Source: Actinoplanes oryzae (GTDB taxonomy: Bacteria > Actinomycetota > Actinomycetes > Mycobacteriales > Micromonosporaceae). Taken from it: 64,000 nt of DNA. This document shows positions 35,607 through 43,468 of this stretch, one piece after another. Both the position numbers and the translations under genes were made by a program. The notes beneath the pieces were generated by a model. It saw nothing but the letters and a program-made list of their open reading frames with translations, was not told the origin of the DNA and ran no database searches. The stretch's first letter is position 1, and each line of letters begins with the position of its first letter. The DNA is taken from NCBI RefSeq assembly GCF_030757795.1, contig NZ_JAUQWH010000035.1, positions 1-64,000 on the forward strand. Direction: 5' to 3'.

Positions 35607-37451
35607 TCACATCGTCCCGCGCGTCGCCTGCCGGGCCGCCGACAGCCGGTCGAGCCGGCGCAGGACATCCTGGGCCACGGCGACCGCCACCCCGGGTCGT
35701 TCCCTCCGGCGGGCCCGCGCGCGTTCCAGGTCGATGCCGATCTGGTTGAGCTCGGTGGCCAGGGCGTCGCCGCTGTGGGTGGAGTTGTTGAGCCGCTCCC
35801 GGTCGTACAGGTGCTCGGCCTCGATGAGCAGATCCGCGGCCATGGCGACCAGCAGTTCGCTGCGCAGCGGCGGCTCGTTGATGATGCGGGCCGCGGTGAC
35901 CAGGCAGTCCACCACCCGTTTCGTGTAGTACCAGGAGACCTCGGTGTACTTGACGTCGAGCTGCGGGTAGGCGCCGGCAGGTTGATCCCAGAGACCGTCC
36001 GTCAGCCCGCCGGTCAGCGAGCGGCTGTCCACGTGCCGCCACAGTTCGTCGGCAAGGTCGATCAGCCGGCTGTAGGCCGTGCCGTCCGGAAGCAGACCGG
36101 CGAGAGTCAGCGTGCGGCGCAGCAGGAGCGGCGAGATGTCGGCCGCTGTCCAGGCCAGCGGGGGTCCGCCCGCTGCCTCGCTGCCCACGAGGTCGAAACG
36201 GAGGCCCGGGTGGTGCACGTCGAGCGCCGGCTCGCGCTCGGTGGACCGCCGCGTGATCCGGCTGCGGTTGGCGACCTCCTCGAGCACCGCGGCGACCCGG
36301 CTCAGGTCGGTGGCGGGCGCCCGTACGGCGATCTGGTTCTGCATTGTCATGCCGCTCACCAGGAGCGTGAAGTAGTCGGCCTCCACGCCGTCCACGGTCC
36401 GCCAGGGCAGGTCCTCGAGCGGCCAGCGGGCCTGTCCGAACTCCGCGATCGCCGCCCAGTACGACCGGGTGAGCTCGAAGCGCAGCTGCAACGACTGGGC
36501 GAGCCTCAGCTGCGCCTCGTCGAGCAGGCCGAGGAGCCGGGTCCGTTCCGACGACAGCGCCTGGATGGCGTCGAGTGCCACGGCGGTGAAGTACATGTAC
36601 GGGGCGTTCTGCGCCAGACCGGGGCGCTGAACGCCGACGTCGGAGGTGTCGATCTGCGGGGCGTCCTTGACGATGCCCCAGCTCCAGCCGCACTCGAAGA
36701 GCCGATCGGGCAGGTCGAACTCGCCGTTCTCCGCGGTGCCGGAGCCGATGGTGACGTCGTCGCGCAGCCGGGCGTTGATCTCCCGCAGCGCGTTCCGCAG
36801 CTCCTCGACCACCTGCCGGGTGGGCCGGCGGTCCTGGTTGACCATCCGGATCAACTCCTGGCCGAAGTCGTCCTCCGAGGAGAAGACGTTGACGGCGAAG
36901 CTGCGCAACAGGCCCACCATGGCCGCGGTGAGGCGCTTGCTCGCGGCCTGCTCCAGAGCGGACACCTCGCCGAGCAGGTCGGGCCGGGTCACGACCTGCC
37001 GGAAGATCCGGGTGAAGCCGATCGTGGCGAGCATCAGGGTGATGCTGACCGAGAACGAGTCCACCACGTCGAGCCGGCGTTGCGCCGGCTCGATCTCCGC
37101 GCCGGGCTCGCCCGAGGCGAAGTAGGTGTCACCCGAGAAGATCGGCGTGCCGTCCTCCTCGGTGTACCGCTCCAGATACTTCGCCAGCGCCCTGACCAGA
37201 CGCTGGGGCACTTGAACATGGGTGCCGAGGGCATCCAGGGCGTCCAGCACGTCGCGCTCGGCGACATTGGGATTGTCGAGGCGGAACAGGGGGATTTCCG
37301 TGGCCGGCGCCATGATGCACAGGAGTTGCTCGGCATCGCTGATGGAGTTGGCGCCGTCCCTGCCGCCGAACAGCCACTCGCCGTCCACGAAGGACAGCCG
37401 GGCCGTCGAGCGCCAGATGTCGAGGAGTTGCTGACGTGGCTGGATCTGCAT
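35607..37451 (-). CDS. SCO2524-family conserved actinobacterial protein
   Basis: 614 aa from the ATG at 37451 (MQIQPRQQLLDIWRSTAR). It is helix-rich and without membrane segments or recognisable domains. Characteristic stretches are DIWRSTARLSFVDGEWL, DSFSVSITLMLATIGFTRI, RRPTRQVVEELRNALREIN, WSWGIVKDAP, SYWAAIAEFG and VKYTEVSWYYTKRVVDCLV. The length and all-helical look resemble large effector or scaffold proteins; a tie to the P-loop protein by operon structure is clear (one-base gap). Family assignment is from memory; function unknown. A GTG-rich alternative start upstream is out of frame, so I keep the ATG. Confidence 0.8.
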   Translation of the reverse strand: MQIQPRQQLLDIWRSTARLSFVDGEWLFGGRDGANSISDAEQLLCIMAPATEIPLFRLDNPNVAERDVLDALDALGTHVQVPQRLVRALAKYLERYTEEDGTPIFSGDTYFASGEPGAEIEPAQRRLDVVDSFSVSITLMLATIGFTRIFRQVVTRPDLLGEVSALEQAASKRLTAAMVGLLRSFAVNVFSSEDDFGQELIRMVNQDRRPTRQVVEELRNALREINARLRDDVTIGSGTAENGEFDLPDRLFECGWSWGIVKDAPQIDTSDVGVQRPGLAQNAPYMYFTAVALDAIQALSSERTRLLGLLDEAQLRLAQSLQLRFELTRSYWAAIAEFGQARWPLEDLPWRTVDGVEADYFTLLVSGMTMQNQIAVRAPATDLSRVAAVLEEVANRSRITRRSTEREPALDVHHPGLRFDLVGSEAAGGPPLAWTAADISPLLLRRTLTLAGLLPDGTAYSRLIDLADELWRHVDSRSLTGGLTDGLWDQPAGAYPQLDVKYTEVSWYYTKRVVDCLVTAARIINEPPLRSELLVAMAADLLIEAEHLYDRERLNNSTHSGDALATELNQIGIDLERARARRRERPGVAVAVAQDVLRRLDRLSAARQATRGTM

Positions 37452-37501
37452 CGCGTTGCCGTCACCTACCCGTCCGTCGGACGTTGCCCGGGCTCGTTGT
37501 G

Positions 37502-38299
37502 CTACACCTTCTTGCGTCCGGTGGCGACGATCATGCCGCCGTATCCCTCGCGAAGGTCGTTGCTCTCGACAGTGGTGATGGTGACATCCCGTGCCACCCC
37601 CGCCAGTGCCTTCTTGATGTCGTTCTCGTCGACCGAGCACGCGGGAAATTCCACATTGCCGACGCAGTAACCCGAGGAGTCCTTCATGAAAGCGGCCGCG
37701 AACGGGGCGTGCCGGCGCAGGGAGCCGACAAACTTGCCGACGGCCCGCTGGAACTCCTCGTCCCGGGTGGTGATCGACTCCGCGACGAAGAACATCGTGC
37801 CCATGTCGTACCGGCCCGGCTCCAGGCGGAACAGATTTCCCTTGTCCACAAAGGCGCGGCGGCTCAGCAGATCGAGCGGATCGGTGATCTGCCCGTAGGC
37901 GTCGCGGTCCCGCGCCATCTCCGACCAGAATTGCCACCAGGATTCGTGGGGCGTCCTCAGTTGCTGGTGCAGCCAGGAGCAGTTGGACGCCGCCCGTTCG
38001 AAAAGCGTGATCTCCGAGGTGAACGGCAGCATGGCGAGCGCGGGGTACAGGTTCGCCCCGGCGCCGACGTCGATGGCTGTGCGCAGCCAGGTGTCCGGAA
38101 AACGGCGCCGGTAGTCGTCGAAGAAGGAGGTGATGATGCCGATGATCTGGCGGTCGTCCGGCCGGAGCATGCCGTAGTTGTGATCGAAATAAGCCTCTGA
38201 GTCGAATTCGTCCCAGTCGACGTCTCTGTTGCCGATCGTCTGCCAGGCGTCCGCACGATCGGCGCGTGCCTGCTCGTTCCATGACGTCGTGACGGTCAC
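37502..38299 (-). CDS. SCO2525-family SAM-dependent methyltransferase
   Basis: 265 aa from the GTG at 38299, with the GAAAGG ribosome site 9 bases upstream. SAM-binding motif I is AIDVGAGANLYPAL (about residues 70-83), after an N-terminal FDSEAYFDHNYGML that resembles the NNMT/PNMT/TEMT amine N-methyltransferases. The C-terminus VESNDLREGYGGMIVATGR is conserved. It heads the minus-strand operon of SCO2525-, 2524-, 2523- and 2522-like genes, 50 bases before the next start. Its small-molecule or protein target is unknown. The divergent promoter region (38300-38698) also serves the FAD oxidoreductase, linking both enzymes. Confidence 0.85.
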   Translation of the reverse strand: MTVTTSWNEQARADRADAWQTIGNRDVDWDEFDSEAYFDHNYGMLRPDDRQIIGIITSFFDDYRRRFPDTWLRTAIDVGAGANLYPALAMLPFTSEITLFERAASNCSWLHQQLRTPHESWWQFWSEMARDRDAYGQITDPLDLLSRRAFVDKGNLFRLEPGRYDMGTMFFVAESITTRDEEFQRAVGKFVGSLRRHAPFAAAFMKDSSGYCVGNVEFPACSVDENDIKKALAGVARDVTITTVESNDLREGYGGMIVATGRKKV

Positions 38300-38698
38300 G
38301 GATGGTGACCTTTCGGCAGGCTTCGCCACGGGATGTCCTCCGGTGCTCGTCGAGCTCGATGGGTGATCGTTCTCAGGTGCGGGGGGCAGTGGTCCTGCAA
38401 GCCTCCCTGAACTCGTCACGGGCTGCAAGAAGTCAACTCCCCACAGTTCCTGCCGCTTCTTTCGTCGCATCGAGCTTTCCATCGACCAGTATCCACGCGC
38501 CGGTGGCGAAGGTGTCCTGTCCGGCGCCGGCTCCGGAACTGCCGTCCACAACGGAAGTGATCGGAGTGCCACGACGGCGCCGTGCCGGCCCGTTCGCAAC
38601 GCGCTCGGAATGCGGGCATCAACCGATCCCGCGACGCGACGCGATCCGCGCCCGTCCGGCTGACCGCTTTCATTGATGCCGGGCGTTAACCTCGGCGC
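38300..38698. other. Divergent promoter region of the methyltransferase operon and FAD oxidoreductase gene
   Basis: 399 bases with lower GC than the surroundings and no gene I can support. The plus-strand -10 element TAACCT is at 38687-38692. I see no clear operator. Confidence 0.5.
38687..38692 (+). promoter_or_regulatory. -10 element of a probable leaderless transcript
   Basis: TAACCT is six bases before the ATG at 38699 and no ribosome site is present. Confidence 0.6.
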
Positions 38699-39688
38699 AT
38701 GCCCTCGTGGAAAGCGGACGTCGTGGTCATCGGTGCGGGCGTCTCGGGTCTGACGACGGGAGTGCTCCTTGCGGAAAACGGTCTTCGCGTGCTCGTGCGG
38801 ACGAACAAGCCGCCTTTGCGGACGACCTCGGCCGCCGCGGGTGCGATGTGGGACCCCACCCTGGCCGAGCATGCTGCCGTTGGTGAGTGGGGAATTCGTA
38901 CGTTGCGGGTGCTGTCCGGTCTGGTGCGCGAGCGTGTCGGGGTCCGTGCGGTCGAGGGTGTCGAAGTCTTCACGACCGACCATGATTTCCCCGGCTGGGA
39001 CAAAGCCCCTTCCGGGGCGCGCAAGTGCACACCGTCCGAGATTCCGCCGGGCTATGCCGCCGGATGGAGCTATACGACTCCTATCGTGGACATGCCGCGA
39101 TATCTGCGTTATCTGCAGAATCGCTTGATCCGCGGCGGCGGCCGGCTCCGGATCGGCGGGAAGCTGCGCGTCGGCACCGCATTCAAGATCGCACCGATCG
39201 TCGTCAACTGTGCCGGCACCGGGGCGGCTCGTTTCGTGGGGGACGACAGTGTCAGGCCGGTCCGGGGTCAGCTGGTCGTGGTGCGTAATCCGGGCATCAC
39301 GAAATTCTTCACCGCCGCTTCCTTCGATTCGTCGATGATGACGTACATGCTTCCGCAGGGCGACGACATCCTGGTGCTGGGCGGCAGCATGGACGAGGGT
39401 TTCCCGCGGAGCTGGCCCGACAAGAGGCGGGTGGCCGCGGGGATCATCGACCGGTGCGCCGCCGTTGATCGCCGCGTGCGTCATGCCCAGGTGTTGAGTC
39501 AGCGGGTGGGTCTCCGGCCGCAGCGCCCGCAGGTCCGGCTCGAGGCGGAGCTGTGGGCGCCCGGATGCCTTCTCGTGCACAACTACGGTCACGGCGGCTC
39601 CGGGGTGAGCTTGTCCTGGGGCTGCGCGGAGGCGGTGGCCGCACTGGTGCTGGGCTCCTCCGAGACCTCGGCGGCCTGCCACATCTGA
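38699..39688 (+). CDS. FAD-dependent D-amino-acid-oxidase-like protein
   Basis: 329 aa. FAD-binding motif VVVIGAGVSGLTTGV at residues 8-22; C-terminal signature HNYGHGGSGVSLSWGCAEA matches the D-amino-acid oxidase family. The active-site Arg of that family is expected in the RVGLRPQRPQ block. The enzyme presumably oxidises a D-amino acid or similar amine to an imino acid with peroxide release. The gene is leaderless (TAACCT six bases upstream), divergent from the SCO2525-like methyltransferase, and overlaps the convergent PLD-like paralogue by 100 bp at the 3' end. Location between the locus and its second membrane paralogue suggests it belongs to the same system. Confidence 0.87.
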   Translation: MPSWKADVVVIGAGVSGLTTGVLLAENGLRVLVRTNKPPLRTTSAAAGAMWDPTLAEHAAVGEWGIRTLRVLSGLVRERVGVRAVEGVEVFTTDHDFPGWDKAPSGARKCTPSEIPPGYAAGWSYTTPIVDMPRYLRYLQNRLIRGGGRLRIGGKLRVGTAFKIAPIVVNCAGTGAARFVGDDSVRPVRGQLVVVRNPGITKFFTAASFDSSMMTYMLPQGDDILVLGGSMDEGFPRSWPDKRRVAAGIIDRCAAVDRRVRHAQVLSQRVGLRPQRPQVRLEAELWAPGCLLVHNYGHGGSGVSLSWGCAEAVAALVLGSSETSAACHI

Positions 39689-40542
39689 TCGAACCTTCGG
39701 CGCCGGTCATCGACCCGCCAGTCCGAGACCAGGGTCACGCTGGCGATCGCCGGGCGTGCCTCCCGCTCCACCGACAGGGCGGAACGCAATTCGTAACTCA
39801 GGCTGCCGTCGAACAGGATGAAGTCGAACATGTCCGTCCGGAGCAGGAAGTCCAGCTTCGCGGGCTGCAGCACCCTGATCTCCACGCCGATCGCCTGGTG
39901 CGGGGCGAGCAGCGAGCTCAGCAGGCTCTCGTCCGCCTGGGTGTCCTCGTCCAGCAGGAACAGCCGGCGGATGCGCACGCCGCGCTCGGCGATGGCGCGG
40001 CGCTGCAGGGCCAGGTAGCGCTGTCCGGAGTCGGTCTCCCAGTACTCCTCGTCGACATAGCCCTGGCGGTTGCCGAACGACGTCATGCTCGTCGCGTCGA
40101 TCGACTTGTTGGCGCAGGCGGTCAGGCCCAGCAGCCAGTCGCGGTCCTCGCCGACGTAGAAGGCCCAGCCGTGCCGGAGGCCGTCGAGCATGCCGATGAG
40201 GCGGTCGAGCTCGTGATCCACGAAGCGCTGGGTGAGGGGATCCGCCTTGAGGCCCCTGGTCGACTGCACCAGGCGGTTGATCCGCTCGGCGAGCGCGTGC
40301 GACTCCACGCGGGCGTAGAGGTCGGTCGCGGTGCTCACTGCCCGGAAGCGGCGATCCACCAGGGCCTGGAGTTCGGTGACCTTCGTGTCGTAGCCGAGCA
40401 GGACCTGGGTGACCAGGACGATGCCACCGACGAAGACCGACATGGTGAGCTGCCAGATCTCGGGCTGGGACGTGGCGTTGGTGAGGAGGTAGGTGGCGCC
40501 GCCGGCGACGACGGAGACGAGAATCTTGGTTCTGAGTTGCAC
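39589..40542 (-). CDS. Paralogue of the two-helix membrane protein at 32803
   Basis: About 317 aa from a GTG at 40542, chosen for the AGGGG ribosome site 7 bases upstream; an in-frame ATG at 40560 would add six residues. It is clearly related to the protein at 32803-33759: same N-terminal membrane hairpin (ILVSVVAGGATYLLTNAT, then a second helix), EDRDWLLGLTACANKSIDA, YLALQRRAI, RIRRLFLLD, GVEIRVLQP and DFILFDGSLSYEL. No HxK active site. Its 3' end overlaps the FAD oxidoreductase by 100 bp. Its function is unknown; the repeated presence on both sides of the SCO2521-2525-like genes supports a role with them. Confidence 0.78.
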   Translation of the reverse strand: MQLRTKILVSVVAGGATYLLTNATSQPEIWQLTMSVFVGGIVLVTQVLLGYDTKVTELQALVDRRFRAVSTATDLYARVESHALAERINRLVQSTRGLKADPLTQRFVDHELDRLIGMLDGLRHGWAFYVGEDRDWLLGLTACANKSIDATSMTSFGNRQGYVDEEYWETDSGQRYLALQRRAIAERGVRIRRLFLLDEDTQADESLLSSLLAPHQAIGVEIRVLQPAKLDFLLRTDMFDFILFDGSLSYELRSALSVEREARPAIASVTLVSDWRVDDRRRRFDQMWQAAEVSEEPSTSAATASAQPQDKLTPEPP

Positions 40543-40736
40543 GCAGGCACCCCTGCTCATCGGTGATGAGTTGGACACGGTGCGTTCATTGGATGGTGCG
40601 GCCCAACCGGACGCAAGGGGGCGTTCAGGTGTGGTGCGGGACGCACTTCCCCGTGGTCGTTGACTGTGAAATATTTGTTCCGGCAAAGATGTTGTGCGGG
40701 CCGTACGGACGGGCCCAGCGTGGAGGTGGCGGGATC

Positions 40737-41348
40737 ATGAAGGAACGCACTGTCGTCGTCGTGTCGGCCGGGTTGAGTCAGCCGTCGTCGACTCGGCTGC
40801 TCGCGGACCGGCTGGCCGCGGCGGTGACCTCCCGGGCGGGCGCCCTCGGGGTCGGCGTGACGATCAAGACCGTCGAGCTGCGGGACGTCGCCCACGACCT
40901 CATGAACCACATGCTCACCGGATTCCCGCCCGCGGCGCTCAAGACGGTGCTCGACGACGTGGCCGGTGCCGACGGGCTGATCGCCGTCACGCCCGTGTTC
41001 AATGCTTCGTACAGTGGGCTCTTCAAGTCGTTCTTCGACGTCCTCGACAAGGACGCCCTGGTCGACAAGCCGGTGCTGATCGCGGCGACCGGGGGCACGG
41101 CCCGGCACTCGCTGGCGCTGGAGCACGCGCTGCGGCCGATGTTCGCGTACCTGCGGGCGGTGACGATCCCCACGTCCGTCTTCGCGGCCTCCGAGGACTG
41201 GGGCGGCGACGAGGATTCCCTGCAGGGCCGTGTCGAGCGGGCTGCCGGCGAGCTGGCGCGCGAGCTGTCCCGGCGCGAGCCGGTGACGGTGGCCGATCCG
41301 TTCGCGCTGACCGCGTCGTTCGAGGAGATGCTCGCCGGCGGGGCCTGA
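40737..41348 (+). CDS. NADPH-dependent FMN reductase (CE1759-like)
   Basis: 203 aa from the ATG at 40737 with ribosome site GGAGGTGG. The flavodoxin-like FMN_red fold is recognised by VVVSAGLSQPSSTRLLADRL (phosphate-binding loop), GADGLIAVTPVFNASYSGLFK and KPVLIAATGGTARHS. The enzyme reduces FMN with NAD(P)H and can supply reduced flavin to monooxygenases. It resembles the corynebacterial CE1759-type family as I recall it. No flavin monooxygenase gene is adjacent, but two flavoproteins lie in the window. The upstream region is AT-rich (GTGAAATATTTGTTCC) and likely holds its promoter. Confidence 0.9.
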   Translation: MKERTVVVVSAGLSQPSSTRLLADRLAAAVTSRAGALGVGVTIKTVELRDVAHDLMNHMLTGFPPAALKTVLDDVAGADGLIAVTPVFNASYSGLFKSFFDVLDKDALVDKPVLIAATGGTARHSLALEHALRPMFAYLRAVTIPTSVFAASEDWGGDEDSLQGRVERAAGELARELSRREPVTVADPFALTASFEEMLAGGA

Positions 41349-41424
41349 AATCCGGCATCCGCGGTGGTGGGGCCGCGGGCGGGGTACACATTTGCCTAAG
41401 GCGCGCTTTTCGAGGGAGAACATC

Positions 41425-41991
41425 ATGGGCGAGATCGTGCTCATCCGGCACGGGCAGACCGAGTGGAGCGCCAACGGGCGGCACACGTCCTACACGGAGC
41501 TGGAGCTGACCGAGACCGGGGAGCAGCAGGCCCGGCTGGCGGGGGAGCGGCTGCGGGGGCGGACCTTCGCCGCGGTGATCTCCAGCCCGCGCAAGCGGGC
41601 GCTGCGCACCGCCGAGCTGGCCGGCCTCACGGTCACCGAGACGACCGAGGACCTCGCCGAGTGGAACTACGGCGACTACGAGGGCATCACCACCAAGACG
41701 ATCCACGAGACCCGCCCCGGCTGGTCCCTGTGGCGCGACGGTGCCCCGGGCGGCGAGACGCCCGAGGAGGTGGGGGCGCGGCTCGACCGGGTGCTGGCGC
41801 ACGCGCGCACCTTCCTGGAGCAGGGCGACGTGGCGCTGATCGCGCACGGGCACTCGCTGCGGGTGGCCGGGGCGCGCTGGATCGGGCTGCCGGCCAGCGG
41901 GGGAGGGCTGCTGCGCCTGGACACGGCGACGGTGTCGACGCTCGGCTTCGAGCACGGCAACCCCGCGATCGACACCTGGAACGCCGCCTGA
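41425..41991 (+). CDS. Histidine phosphatase family protein
   Basis: 188 aa from the ATG at 41425, ribosome site GAGGGAGAA. The catalytic LIRHGQTEWS (RHG motif), the proton donor region DLAEWNYGDYEG and the second His in IAHGHSLRV are all intact. The family includes phosphoglycerate mutases and small phosphatases such as those of the acid phosphatase class; the short length points to a phosphatase, not to the glycolytic mutase. It is a single gene ended by a good hairpin at 42006-42035. Confidence 0.93.
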   Translation: MGEIVLIRHGQTEWSANGRHTSYTELELTETGEQQARLAGERLRGRTFAAVISSPRKRALRTAELAGLTVTETTEDLAEWNYGDYEGITTKTIHETRPGWSLWRDGAPGGETPEEVGARLDRVLAHARTFLEQGDVALIAHGHSLRVAGARWIGLPASGGGLLRLDTATVSTLGFEHGNPAIDTWNAA

Positions 41992-42005
41992 CGACTCCCC
42001 ACTCC

Positions 42006-42035
42006 GATGGCCGGGCGCTCGGGTGCCCGGCCATC
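42006..42035 (+). terminator. Terminator hairpin after the histidine phosphatase gene
   Basis: GATGGCCGGGC (42006-42016) pairs perfectly with GCCCGGCCATC (42025-42035); 8-base loop. Confidence 0.75.
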
Positions 42036-42240
42036 GTGCTGGGTGGCGTATCCGGGGGGTAGCCCATGCTGGTGGCCGGACTGCTTCCCTGCGGCGGCCG
42101 GGAGCCTGGGTGCCCGGCCCTTCGTGCTGGTGGCGGGGCTGCTCCCTGGGGCGGCGGGCGTTTCGGTGGCCGGCTTTCGTGCTGGTGGCGGGGCTGTTCG
42201 CTGCGGAGGCCGGGCGTTCCGGTGCTTGGCCGTCGTCTGG
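42025..42240. repeat. Degenerate repeats derived from the terminator arm
   Basis: The 3' arm of the terminator and its flank (CCCGGCCATCGTGCTGG) recurs as CCCGGCCCTTCGTGCTGG near 42113 and GCCGGCTTTCGTGCTGG near 42169, each followed by TGGCGGGGCTG. The whole spacer 41992-42327 has no gene. Confidence 0.6.
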
Positions 42241-42327
42241 CGGGCGTCGGACATGGGTGTGCTCCCCTCGCGGCGCGCGATGCCGACGGGAGCGGGCCGC
42301 GGGGCGGGCGCGTCGTCTGTCGGCGCA

Positions 42328-43422
42328 TCACAGCGGGGCGAGACCGGGGATGCCGTATCTGTCGTCGAGGACCTGCATCGCGGCGCCGGCGGCGATGACG
42401 TCCTCGCCCAGGCTCGTCAGGGACAGCTCCACGGTCAGCCAGTCGGCGCGGGGGACCTCCGTGCGCAGGGCCTGCTCGACGGTCGTCCGATAGAGCTCGC
42501 CGTGCTCGAGCAGGTCGGCGCCCGCGAGGACGACGTGCGACAGGTCGAGGGTCTGCACCAGGTTGACCACGCCGACGGCCAGGACGCGGGCGGCGCGCTC
42601 GAGGTCGCCGCTCTCGGCCGCCCGGTCGTGCACCGCTTCCAGGCAGCCGCGGCGCCCGCACACGCACGGCGGGCCGTCGAGCTCGACGACGGTGTGACCG
42701 AACTCGCCGGCGTTGGTGTGGGCGCCGCGATGGGCCGTGCCGTTGAGCCAGAGGCCCGCCCCGACGCCCGCCTCGACCATGATCAGCGCGGCGTCGCGGA
42801 ACGCCGCTCCGCGCCGCCAGCCCTCCGCCGTGACGCCTGCCGTGACGTCCTTGTCCACGTGCACGGGCAGCCCCAGCGCCTCGGTCGCGAACTCCACCAG
42901 CGGCACGTCGTGCCAATGGCGCAGCCGGTGCGCGCCCTGGACGGTGCCCGCCGCGTGGTCCAGCGGGCCGATCATGCCGATCCCGACGCCGGTCAGCCGC
43001 CCCGACAGGTCGTGCGTGCGGCCCGCCTCGTCGACCAGCCCGGCCATCGCGTCGACCAGCTGGCCCGGCGTGAAGTCGGCCGGCAGCGGCGACACCGTGG
43101 ACCACAGCACGGTGCCGGCCAGGTCGGTGAGGACCATCCGCAGCGTACGCCGGGAGACGTGCGCGCCCAGTGCGTAGCGGCTGCCCGCAACCAGCTCGTA
43201 GACGGCCGCGGGCGCGCCGATGGCCGGCCGGCGCACGCCCGACGGGGCTACGACGCCCTCCTCGATCAGGCGGGTGAGGATCTTGGAGACGGCCTGGAGC
43301 GTGAGCCCGGTGGCCTCGGAGACGGTCGTGCGCTCGAAGGTGCGCAGGGTGCGGGCAAGGGTCATGACCAGGGCGTCGTTGTAGCCCTTCAGGAACGTGA
43401 GGTCCGCGGCGGTGCGGTGCAT
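42328..43422 (-). CDS. ROK-family transcriptional regulator
   Basis: 364 aa from the ATG at 43422. The N-terminal winged helix-turn-helix is ERTTVSEATGLTLQAVSKIL (residues about 29-48). The ROK kinase-like domain has VGIGMIGPLD, GVGAGLWLNG, a GHTVV metal region and the zinc-cysteine signature CVCGRRGCLEA. Such repressors respond to sugars or sugar phosphates. It is divergent from an MFS exporter; the inverted repeat GCAACGCCGTTGC at 43443-43455 sits between them and is the natural operator. The regulator probably represses itself and the exporter. Confidence 0.92.
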   Translation of the reverse strand: MHRTAADLTFLKGYNDALVMTLARTLRTFERTTVSEATGLTLQAVSKILTRLIEEGVVAPSGVRRPAIGAPAAVYELVAGSRYALGAHVSRRTLRMVLTDLAGTVLWSTVSPLPADFTPGQLVDAMAGLVDEAGRTHDLSGRLTGVGIGMIGPLDHAAGTVQGAHRLRHWHDVPLVEFATEALGLPVHVDKDVTAGVTAEGWRRGAAFRDAALIMVEAGVGAGLWLNGTAHRGAHTNAGEFGHTVVELDGPPCVCGRRGCLEAVHDRAAESGDLERAARVLAVGVVNLVQTLDLSHVVLAGADLLEHGELYRTTVEQALRTEVPRADWLTVELSLTSLGEDVIAAGAAMQVLDDRYGIPGLAPL

Positions 43423-43442
43423 GGGATCACAATACCCCTTCT

Positions 43443-43455
43443 GCAACGCCGTTGC
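43443..43455. promoter_or_regulatory. Inverted-repeat operator candidate between ROK and MFS genes
   Basis: GCAAC-GCC-GTTGC, immediately before the TAAAGT -10 element (43456-43461) of the exporter gene, whose GTG is seven bases after the -10. Confidence 0.6.
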
Positions 43456-43461
43456 TAAAGT
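43456..43461 (+). promoter_or_regulatory. -10 element of the leaderless MFS gene
   Basis: TAAAGT is followed by seven bases and the GTG at 43469, with no ribosome site. Confidence 0.55.
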
Positions 43462-43468
43462 CGTCGGC

